From Linyphia triangularis (Eukaryota > Arthropoda > Arachnida > Araneae > Linyphiidae), in NCBI GenBank assembly GCA_963978545.1, contig OZ021731.1, positions 27,852,093 to 27,916,092 of the forward strand: a stretch of 64,000 bases of DNA, written 5' to 3'. Of the stretch, positions 34,977 through 46,600 are shown piece after piece. Every line of letters starts with the position of its first letter. The stretch's first letter is position 1. The notes under the pieces are model-generated. The model saw nothing but the letters and a program-made list of their open reading frames with translations. It had not been told where the DNA came from and did no database searches. Both the position numbers and the translations under genes were made by a program.

Positions 34977-37900
34977 ATGGACACTGGTGAAGATGAATTG
35001 TATGATGCTGACTCGGGAAATGAGTCCAGTGCTGAAGATGAAGACGAACTTTCTATTTCATTAGAGCCTGAAACATCATCCAGAGAAAAATTAGAGACTG
35101 AAGAGTTCCATTATGATGTTCTATCCACTGAACAAATTGTACAGCATATGGTTGATTGCATACGTGAAGTCAATACTGTAGTGCAGGTAATGTTTACATT
35201 TAGTGTTAGCAAATACTCTGTGTTTGTTGTGACCGCGATTCGCTTTTGTGCGCAGGTACACAAAACTTTAGAAGATCAATGATTTTTTCATATTTGATTG
35301 TTCAACAACTTTGTTGCCGAAAGAAATAGATATTTATTTTAATGTTAAAATTTATTTTTTGTTTTTAATGTAGTTTTCAAAAAGTAAACATCTTGATCCT
35401 TTGTTTCTAATCGCCACCCACGAAGTTCTTTTATTTTATTAGAATATATTTTTTCCTCAATCTTGTAGTACTTTTGGGGTTATGCTTTTTAGGGGATGTA
35501 GTGGTTTTTGTTAATTTTCCTTTGTCTATGGTTAATCTTTTTAAATTACTAATATCTTAATATTGTAACCCCTTCATGTCACTCCTTAAATTTCTCGTCA
35601 CGCCCTCGCTTGGCTTGATTTCCGAAATTGGCGACCTTTTCCCGAGATTGGAAGTCAGAAAGTAAACAATTTCACCTGTATGAATACAATAGCAAGTAGT
35701 TTATTTAATGGTTTATGTCCAATTGATGGAAAGTAAACAAATATGAAAGCCAGATATCTACCCCTAAAGAGCCTGTTAAGGCTTTTACATCAAAGAATTT
35801 ATAGCCAAATTTTCTAATTTAATGATGGTATCCATTGCTAGATTTTAAAATCATTGTATACTTTAAATAGTAAGCTGTTTTACATCAAACATCAACTGGA
35901 AAGATACTTCGATTCAAATTCCAAGTCCGGTACAGATTTTGCGCCAAGGTGATCTTCGTTAAAAAATGGCAGCCTGACCATTTTTTTAATGACATGTGAA
36001 CTGCTTATGCATAATTTGGTGCGATTTTATGTAAACAATTCTTGGCACAGAATCCGTAGAGGACTTGGAATTTTAACCGATACCTTTCAACCTTTTGCTT
36101 ATTTGTTCTTTTAGGTTAATGCCTAATCTTCGAATAACTGAAATGGTGATTTTGCAAAATGTTTGACTTGAAGTTTTGGTACTTGCGTATTAACAACACC
36201 GCAGCTACATATTTGGCTGTTTTTAGCATTAAAAAATGGCGTCAAAAATCAGCTGACAACAAGGAATCCAAAAGATAACTGTGTGTGCGTGCGAACAACA
36301 AGATTGCTCTTTATTGGCGGCTCTTATAAACCGCCAAATCTGTAGCTGCGGTGGCGTTAATACGTAAGTACCGAAGTTTTGGTAAAAAAGCTAAATCTAA
36401 TTATATCTTTTAAGAAAGTTCTTCAGCATTTTGCTTAAAGCACCCACAGCTTAATCCCTGGTTGATTCTTAGTTTATATGGAAATAGGGTCGAGCATTTT
36501 TGGTGCCTATTGGTAGATGATAAAGTATCATATTTAGCAACCCCATTTCTTGTGGGGTTTTTTTGTTATAATTTGTATTTTTAATTGCTTATTTGTATAT
36601 TTCTCATGTTTTCAGTCTTCATTTAATATCAACGGCCATTTTGAATTAACCACCATCTTTCAAATTTAAAAACTTGGATTGCCGTTGTTTTGGCCTTGTC
36701 GACAACTTTTCAAAATTGAGCCAACCTTTCTACTTAAACTAGGAATTTACTCCTATTGAACTAAAATTAACAGTTTCATAGCAGCTATATTTAAAAATTC
36801 AGCTGCTTTATTTTAGCTCCAACCCAAGTTGCCGAATTTTTCCAAGTCCCAATTATTAGACTTGAAAATATCTAGTCGCCACTCGTCACAGGTCGATTAA
36901 ATGGCGTGATGAGGCAACTAAATAAAGTAATCAACCGGCCACCTTTTGTTTCTCCCTTCACATAAAATTTTTTTTTTAATTGTTACCGAAATTTCCAAAT
37001 CAAGGAAAATCTCCCTTTCTTTTCTTGAAATCACATGCGTATAGGCCTTTAAAATCCATTCATCCACGATATGGATTCATGACTTAACAGGGTGGTGACA
37101 GAACCGGGAATTTAGGAAAATCAGAAAATTGTCAGGGAATTTTGAAATTCTTTAGTTTCCCTTCTTACATTTCCCTTGCGGTTGCGACCGCCGCCTTGTT
37201 AAAAAAATCTTCAATCTGATTGCATCCTTTACAGGCATGATTATTTTTCTTCTTGCCTGGCATTTTTACCAACAAAGTATATTAGAACCTTAATTATTTG
37301 CGTATTATTTCTGTTATGGTCAGGGGTCTCGGACCTGCGCCAAATACAAAAATCTGCTACAAATGCTTTATTTTAGCCATATTTGTGCCCGAACGAGATT
37401 TTTTTTTGCGCTTGCGTCGAAATTCGATATTGTTCGCTGTTGTATTATTGCTAATGTTGAGAAATATTCCGGTATATTCGGCGCTAACGCTGATATTTCC
37501 GGTGGTGTGGTATTCATTTTCTCCAAGTGCTACGATGATTTGCGACGCTAATGCTGACATTATCGTAAAATTTTACGTTGCTATGACGGTAATTTTCGTC
37601 GAGTCTTTCATGGATATAATAGCTCTGTAGTATTGAGAATTGCTGCAGTTAATTCGACGTTATTGCTGATGTTTTCGTTGGTATGATGGTAATTATTGCC
37701 GAGTGCTACGGTATTGCAATATCCGAAATTTGCCCTGATATTTCTGAGAAAATGTCGATGTTACTGCGAGGATTTGCGACGCTGATGCAGACATTATTGC
37801 AAATTATTGTGATGGTCATTTTCGTCGAGTCTTTCACCAATATATTAGAGCTGTTGTTGAGAACTGTTCCGGTTTGTTCGGCACTATTGCTGATATTTTC

Positions 37901-40900
37901 ATCGGTGTGACAGCCATTTTCGAAGGGTGCTGCGCTTTTGTTAGCATCCGATATTACCGAATCTTGCACAAACATTACCGAGAAAATGTCAATATTACCG
38001 ATATTTGTGCCGATATGTACGTTTTTGCGATGGTCATTTCTGCTGAGTCTTCAATTTATGTTACATCCTCTGTCTAGATTTTCGATGGTATTGTAAGCGC
38101 TATCTCTAATATTTACTCAAAGCCATTTTCGCTGAAGTTTACACTGATGTAATAGCAGCTAATGCCGTGATTTGTGACGCTGTCTGGTGACTTAAAAAAT
38201 AAGATATTACTGGGATTTTGTGTCAATATTACCGAGATTGCTATGGTATGGTGGGTGCTATCCCCGACATTTACGTTGGTATTATAGTCGTTTTCGCGGT
38301 AATGTAATAGCAGATATTGCCGAGATTTGCGACGCTGTTTGATGACTTAAAAAAATACGATATTATTGGGATTTTGCTCCGAGATTGCGATGGTATGATA
38401 GGTGCTATCATTTACGTTGGTGTTTTATTCGTTTTCGCCAAGATCTCTGGTAATGTGATAGCAGCTATTGCCGAGATTTGCGACGCCAATTTGGTGACAT
38501 TCGTCTCGGGTATTTCTGCTTCAAAGTTTTTTTTTGGCTACAAAAGTTGCTTTTACATGCTACAATGGGCATTTTTCCTGCTACGAAACTTGTTTTTACC
38601 TGCTCCAAAAGGCATTTTTCTGCTCCAAAATTTAATTTTACCTGCTCCGAAAGGCATTTTTCCTGCTCCAAAATTTGATTTTACCTGCTCCAGAAACTGC
38701 TCCAAATCTTTCTGAGTGAGTAGGAGCCCTGTATGTTTTTAGTTGCCTATAACTTGAAAGCGCGGCAACTGGTAGCCTTACTGTTAAAAAAAATTCTCCA
38801 ACTTCAATCTGACTGCATTTTTTACAGGCATGATTATTTTTCTTCTAGTCTTGCGTTTTTTCGTCAACAGAATATATTAGAACCCTGGATTCTTTAATAT
38901 TTCAAATGGATTGCGTCAGATTTTTTCGTTTTTATTAACCCTTTACAGCGCTATGTTACAGATGTGCAACAATACTATAGGCATCCATAAATGAAAAAAC
39001 TTGACCCTGTACGTGATTTTTTTTTTTTTTGGGTACTTTCATTGACATTTTATTAAACACAATTAACTTGGATACGGTTTTATATTTATATATTTAATAC
39101 AAATCAAATAAAGAATGGAAACATCCTCATCCATAAAATAATAATAAGTTTGAACTCGCTACCGCATACATTCAGGTAAAACCCAAACCTCCCCTTCCCT
39201 GGCTGGGTGATTGGTCAAAAAAAAAGTCTGCGATGAAATGGCTACTAAACTAAAAGTGGCTACTACTTGAAAATTTCAATTTTCAGGTCTACTTATTATG
39301 CATACTCTATCTATACCATTGGTTGACATATCATTCAAAGGAAATGTGCTAGTTATACTAACTCTCTAACGAAGAGTCAATATTATAATTGGGTTTATAT
39401 TGAAGAATTGTTTTTAACCCTAAGCAGAAAAGACTATCTTCATATGTGAATATGTACTTCCATATTTACTGCAGGAAAATTGATTATGGAATAATAATTT
39501 GAAATTAGGAAAAACTCAGTTATTCTTATAAATCGTTGCCTTTTTTAATCGACCTTTTAACAAGAGGTCATTTGCAATAATTTCTCAGAAACCACTTGTT
39601 TGATTGGATGAAACTCTTGGCAAGATGGACTGTTATGGTGAGTCAGTTTGATCTACTTCTGTTGGATCAATAAAACGTGGTCTGGCTAGAGATCCGGCCT
39701 TCTGGGTTTTGTAAGTGGTAGTACCTAATGTATAATGATTTTCAAAAGTTCATAAACGCCATGGTATGTTGAAAACATTGACTTAATCTTCAATTGCTAG
39801 ATTACCTGCTGGTAGTTTTTGTGCAATCAATTTATGTGTGTAGCTCATGTGTAAAGCTCATAAGTTTTTGTATTGTAAAAAGTTTCTTAAAAATCTAAAA
39901 TTTTAATTAATATTGGATAAAACATTAAGAATTATGAGAATCATAACCATTTTGCTCAAAAGAAAATTATGCTTTTTTGTTAACTTGGTACATAATTGCC
40001 AAAGTAAAAGTTTCATTTCTATAAGGAAATTTTAGAATATAGGAACCTGTTTAAGAACTTGGACAGATCACTGTTATGTAAAATGGCTTACAATTCTGTA
40101 ACATGTCTGAATTGCATCTTAAGTTAAAATCTGTGTAGGAATTAGGATCCTTTTATTGGCTCTTCGCAAACTTCTATTTAAAGAAAAGGACACTTCATTC
40201 CAATCTTCTGACATATCCTGCAGTAAGGTGCAAGCTTTCTTTTTTAAGTATAAGTCTAACACAAGTTTGATTTTCTGAGTACATAGCAAGATGCCCAATT
40301 TGTTCTCGCATTTGCAGGGCTGCCACAGGCGACTAAAAAGGCTACTAAAGCGACTATTTTAATGGCCAGGCGACTATGGCAACTATTTCAATGAAAAAAG
40401 GGCCCAAAACGAATATTTTGAACAAAACCTTCAACTATTTTTGGACTCAGGCGACTATTTTTTTAGAAATTGGATACCGTCCGATGGTAGGACAAAAAAA
40501 AATCGGCACTAAGGTACTAACTCAAAATGGTGATTTCTTTTAAAAGGGTTGCGGGAGAGCGAACACTACCGAAAAGGTTGTTCATATTCGCGGGTAGAGT
40601 GGTCACTTTGTTAGTCCGATAATAGTAACCTCACGCAAGATTGTTGTTTTTGACGGCAACCGCTGTCATTTTCACCCACCTGTTGGGTTCCAATGTTTTT
40701 ATCTCTCGCCGCCAAAGGGGAAGGCAACAGCATACACAATTATATTCCCAAATATCAAATTATTTCGCTTTATTTACTCTAAAAAAAATTAATTTGTGGA
40801 ATTTGCCTTGAACTTCGGAAGAAAGTGCCATCAGTATGAACAGTATGTTATTAGACGTTATATCGGAGATTTGTGCCGGTGTGATGAACGATTTCGCCGT

Positions 40901-41267
40901 GTAGGTCAATCGATGTAGAATGATTAGAATTTCAATGTTGTAGCTAAATTTGTAAATAAAATAATTAAAATTTTTAAGCAGTTTATTTAATTACTTTGAA
41001 TGTAGCTTAAACAGGGTGGCGACAGAACCAGGAATTCAGGGAAACGTCAAAGAATTTCGTAAAATTACTCTTTAATCAGGGAATTTTGAAATTTTCGAGT
41101 TTCCCTTCTCGCGTACCCCGTATGGGTGCGGACATCTATCCCGACTCGCGTCACGCGATATATATGTAGTTTTTATAGTTGGTCGATTTGGGTGTACGAA
41201 GTTTCCGATCTTTTTCTACTCTCAGCAGCTAAGCCAAACCGACCGATCCCCCTCCTCGGCCCACAAC

Positions 41268-41303
<36 letters not shown>

Positions 41304-43635
41304 GGTTATCCTATAACTTCGCTTCCGCCGGCGTCTTATTGTTAAAAAAATCTCCAAACTTCAATCTGTCTGCATCCTTTACAGACATGATTATTTTTCT
41401 ACTTGCCTTGCGTTTTTTGTCAACATTATATATTAGAACCCTAATTATTTACGTATTATTTCTGTTAGATTTTTAGTAATCCTATTATTTAGAAGCACGA
41501 CCACCAGTAGATTTATTGTTTAAAAATATCCTCCAATTAAAATCTGACTGCATCCTTTACAGATATGATTATTTTTCTTCTTGTCTTGCGTCTTTTTCAA
41601 TAGACTATATTGGAACCCTAAATTCCTTAATATTTCAAATTGATTCCATCATATTTTTTAGTTTTTATTAACCCTTTACAGCACTGTGTTATTATAGATG
41701 TGCAACAAATCTATAGGCATTCATAAGCAAAATGGGTTAGATAGTGTACTTCATTTTTTGTGTGTGTGATGTGTACTTCAATTTTGACATTATATCTAAC
41801 TTAATTAACTGAAAGTGATATGTGTTTTCGGTTTATATGTTTAATATAAATCAAACAAAGAATTGAAGTATCCTCCCCCCCCCCCTCTAAATAATAATAA
41901 TAAAAAAAAAATCATCTGAATGCTCTACTGCATACATTCAGGCAAAGGGTTATGGAATTTAAAAAAAAAATCCTTTCATTTTTCCCCCTACCAAATGCTG
42001 TGTTTGTCATGTTTATGAAAACGATTTTTTGCCTCATTTAATGTGTACTTTTGTGGTTTAAGATAGTATTTTTATTGTATAAAATTTTATTTCTATTTAT
42101 CTATGAGTAATTTTTAATAGAAGCTGTTAATTTCAAGACTTTCTTTCATGCATTATGTGTTATTTATCTTTTCTCAACTTCAAAATCCAAAACACAATTT
42201 TTCATGAAATATATGTACCTAGTGAAATTTGTGACTGAATAGCAAAATGCTGGTTATTTAAGTTTCATGCTCATGCATGCCCAAGTTTAGTAAATATTTA
42301 TACAGCCTATGACATATATTAAAAAAAATAAAATAATTTTTTTTTAATTAAAAAGAAAAATATTGTACTAGTTTTGCTTTTCCTTGAAGTTAGCAAGCAT
42401 GGGTGTAGTTTGTAAATTGGTTTATGTGAATTTTGTATTTTTTATTAATGTTTTTCATGCTCTAAAGACGTTTATCTTGATTTTCAGCCTAAATTTATAT
42501 TTTGTTGCAATTATACTTTCATAAGTAAATGTAATTCAAAATAGTGAAATGTATATATTTTTAAATTGGCCATTATTTTCTTTGTTTTTTTTAATACGAT
42601 AACATCGACAGAGATGCACATTAGGGAATTTTCTGGAATTCGGGGAAATGTCAGGGAATTTTGTTTTGCAAATTCTGTAACCATTCTGTTAAAAATTTAA
42701 AAACTACCCTTAATGAAATTTGATTGTCATCGTCAATATTTAGTATAATTGTTTAAACATGATACTTGTTTTTCTAAAAAAAGTTATTTGACTTTGGAAG
42801 TTTAAAAAAAAAAAAAAAAAAAATCGATTTTACCGTCGCTTTTGTGTGTTAAGTTTAGCTTTTTTTTTTTTTTTTTTGCCGTCTGGGAGTAAGGTTGAGT
42901 TGCCGACTTCCATCGCAGTATATAAATATGATAGCGCCTCCCCTAAGACACATGCCTTTTACCGTATGGGATGTAATGTTTTAGACACTATTTTGAATCG
43001 AAAGAAGAGTGTTTCTGGGTTTTCGTGTTTTATGTAAATCTACTGTTTTATTCCGATCTTATTAAAAGTTATGAAAAGTGAGGCTACTATTTTCAACGTC
43101 TGAGACTACTATTTTCAATGTGTGAGACTACTATTTTGGCTACTATTTTTAACATCTGAGGCTACTAAAGCAACTATTTTCAAAGCTTACAGTCAGTGGC
43201 AGCCCTGCATTTGTTTAAAATTAAATTAGTATGCAAATTACCAAGTGTTGACATTCCCAATTTGTTTGTTTAGATCCCGCCGACCATAACTCGTATACTC
43301 CTGAACCATTTTAAGTGGGATAAAGAAAAGCTTTACGAAAGGTAGGTGTTTGAGCTGGAAATTCTACTAAAAAAATAGCTGGCATTAAAGCTTCAGCCTA
43401 TCTTATCGCCATTTTGTATACTGAAAATTTAAATTTGTTGTGAATGTATTTAATAGTTTTATAATTTCAAAATTACATCACTTTTGATAATGTTTAGCAA
43501 ATCTTATTAAACATAATATTAGTATATTTGTAATTCTTTTTTCTTTTTTTCAGGTATTATGATGACGATCAAGATGCTCTATTTAAAGAAGCCCATATAA
43601 TAAACCCATATAAAAAGCCTAGCTCTTCATCTAAG
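34977..43635 (+). CDS. ARIH1: ARIH1 exons 1-3: acidic N-terminus and UBA-like domain
   Basis: Exon 1 begins MDTGEDELYDADSGNESS, an acidic stretch typical of ariadne proteins, then FHYDVLSTEQIVQHMVDCIR. Exons 2 and 3 supply TITRILLNHFKWDKEKLYE and then an acidic stretch ending HIINPYKKPSSSSK. Together this is the UBA-like domain that autoinhibits human ARIH1 and senses NEDD8 on the cullin. In the human sequence I recall, the matching strings are YEVLTAEQILQHMVECIREV and [20 protein letters not shown], so the match is close. Confidence 0.93.
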
Positions 43636-46600
43636 GTATATTTACTTTTGGAATAGTTGTACTTATTTTTTATAATTTAGTTAAAAGATATCAGTTTTCA
43701 AATAAAAGACCATTGAAATACAGTAGAACACTATATATCCAAAACAATTAGGCTGGGGTGTTTGGATAAATGATTTTTAGGATAACTAATCATTTTTGAA
43801 AAAACATTGTACCAATATCAGAAGAGCAGTAAACGGAGACAGGGATATTAAACAGAAAAGTGTATAAATTTTGGATCATGTGTCTTACAAATAACCTTAT
43901 TTAAAGTAATTTGCTGTTTTTAAGTTAAAATTTGCCAACTAGAGCGGTTTCTGTTGGTTAGTATTGTGATAATTGATGCTCTACTGTAGTAATAAGTGTT
44001 AATAAAACTGGCAATTACTGCGAATTAAAGATTTGCTTTGATTAATCTTTTTATAATTACTAACTTGATTTGAAAACTTGGATAAAACTGAGTATTATGA
44101 TGACAATCAAGTGTTTATAGATTCCAATCAGTTAGACTTAAATCTTCATAAAGTACTTAAATTTTATACCTAAATACAGATTGTACCGTTCTTTTCATAA
44201 TGACTTTTTACATCCTCATATGGTAGTTTCTTTCTTGATTCCACTGGATTAACCAGTATGACATCATAATCGCGAGATAACTAGTGCCGTATGAATTCTA
44301 ACAGGGTTCCCACAGTCATTGAAAGTCATTAAAAGTGCTTAATATTTTTGAACTTGTTTTCAAGGCCTTGAAAGTGCTTTGAGGTCCTTAAAAATCCTTA
44401 ATTTTTGCAGATGTTATGTGGCCAACTGCAAAATTTATAAAAATAGAACTCGGACTTGCTATCCCCGCGTAACCGCCACTTATCTCCATCGTATCAGAAT
44501 TTTCCAACATATATGTATGTGGGTGTTAGTGGTTCGGTTTTTTAAATGTCTAGGGGATTTATTTAGGGAAGCAAAAATGAAATAAAAGAGAAATAAACTT
44601 CCAAATCAGAAACGGAAAGTACAGTTAAATTTACTAGACGAAACATCACAATCACTTTTAAACAAAACAAAGGGGGGAAAAGTATTAAGTACTACTAGCC
44701 AAATGGCAGCACAAGTCGACGAAAACTAAGTGTTTAATTAGTACATTACCCAATTAGCGAAGTGAGTTGAGTGCACCCAAAATAAACTGACCGATAGAGT
44801 GGAGAGCCGGTGTGCTTCTGCTTAAAAAATAAAATCGCGGAGCTCGAATACTTATTCGTAGTAACAAAAAAAAAAGAAACATTGTCTTGCAGTGCCATCT
44901 GTCTTTACAAGAGGAAATTGAAATGTATGGTAAACAATTGATATGGGATAATAAAAATCCTACAGATTCGGCCATCCTGTAGATCGATGACCTCATCGAT
45001 GAAACACATGAAAATGGGCAAGACATATGATAATACTTAAGTAAAAGAAAATATAAAACTAAGACAAAATGAAAACATTTCGTTGAAGATCACAATGTTC
45101 ATTTGTAAGTATTCGAAAAGTTCAGGATCAAGTCTATTTGAAAATAGTAGGAACTGCATCAGTGGCTGGGTCCTATGCTATGGCTGGAGTTGCATGGTAA
45201 ATTGAATATCAAACAATGACATATAAGATGAAGAATAATGACGTTGGACAAAAGACAATTATGGCAATGTTTACATATTATTTTTGAAGAGTGTTTATGT
45301 TAAGTTAATTTATTTAGTAGTATAAAATTTCATTAGATCAGCAGATGTAGAAGTTATGTTAGGCCCTTCCTGTTTGCCTATTTTTTGTACATCATACCTA
45401 TCTTTGGGTTTAACCTTTGTAATTTTATAGGGTCCTAGGAATTTGGGTCTTAGTTTTAACCCAGAACCGAACTGCGTTCGCTGGATTGCCACCAAATCAC
45501 CTTCCCTATAGTTCGGAGCTTTCTTGCGTTTCTTGTTATAGGTCCGTTTGTTTTCGGCTTGAATCTTTTGGATGTTCCTCTTTGCTTCTTGTCGCAGTGA
45601 GTTCCTTTGCTCCTGAAGCTCATCTTCTATCTCTTCCATGAGTAGATCTCGTATTTTCAAGTCGTCCTTATTCCTCATGGTAACACCTGTTAAGAGTTCA
45701 AAAGGTGTCCACTTGGTACTTCTATTAGTCGTGCTGTTGAGTATTCGTTGTAGTTGGTCGACATATTTGTACCATTTTGTCGAGTCGTCTAACGATAACT
45801 TGGTTAGGACAGGTATTAGAGTGTGATGGATCCTTTCTACTTGACCGTTTCCTCGAGGTACTCCGGTAGCAATTTGCAAGTGTTGAATTCCTTCTTCAGT
45901 GCAAAAATCAGTGAAGGCTTTCGAAGTAAATGCTGATCCTCGATCTGCGAGTATTCTTTTGGGATTTCCGAAAGTTTTTTGTTGTAACTTTAGTTTGTCT
46001 ATTAAATCTTCCACAGAAGTACACTTCACTGGATACAGCCATGTGAATTTGGTAAATGCGTCAACAACAGTCAATATGTGCTGATATTTTTTGTTGGTGG
46101 AGGGCACTGGACCAATAAAATCTACGTGATACGTACTTAAGGGAACGTCTTCTTTCGGAATTGGATTTAGAAATCCTTCTTTCTTTCCGCTCTTCTTGTT
46201 AGCTAAGATGCATGGGACGCAGTTGCTGATGACATTGCGGACTAAAGCGTTTAAATTTGGAATGAAGAATTCCCGTTTTATGACGTCTTCCGTCTTAGAG
46301 GTCGAAAAGTGTCCTTTCTCATGCGCGAGCTTGATTAATTCCGTCTGCATGTCCTTCGGTGCTACAATTAATTCGCGACCATTTACGAATTTGTAGAGGA
46401 TTCCGTTTCTTTCACAAAATTCTGACGACGCTTTGTTGTTGAGGACTGCCTTCAAAGTACTGATGTTTTCATCTTCTGCTTGAGCTTTGCTCAATCTAGC
46501 TGTGATTGTATCGTTCTCAATTATAAAGACTGGGTTTCTGCTCAGAGCATCTACATGTTTCATTCTCTCTCCAGGTCGATGCTCGATCTGATAGTCAAAT

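Larger units (their letters stand above)
37088..39185. repeat. Composite repeat E (copy 1), interrupted
   Basis: Starts CAGGGTGGTGACAGAACCGG; contains blocks CTGATTGCATCCTTTACAGG, TTATTTTTCTTCTTGCC and TATTAGAACC. The same blocks recur at 38783-38935, 41335-41668 and 62057-62360. Family H (37321-38731) splits it: the text before and after H rejoins to match the uninterrupted copy near 62150. A decayed TTAA element (38939 to about 39184) sits near the right end. Confidence 0.6.

Noticed and set aside
37298..38715. Several overlapping frames of 60-130 codons on both strands
   Set aside because: They lie in degenerate tandem repeats; both strands are open because of the repeat composition, and no domain is recognisable.
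44965..45309. Possible env gene between Pol and the downstream LTR
   Set aside because: Only 345 bp and no open frame with a signal or membrane segment.
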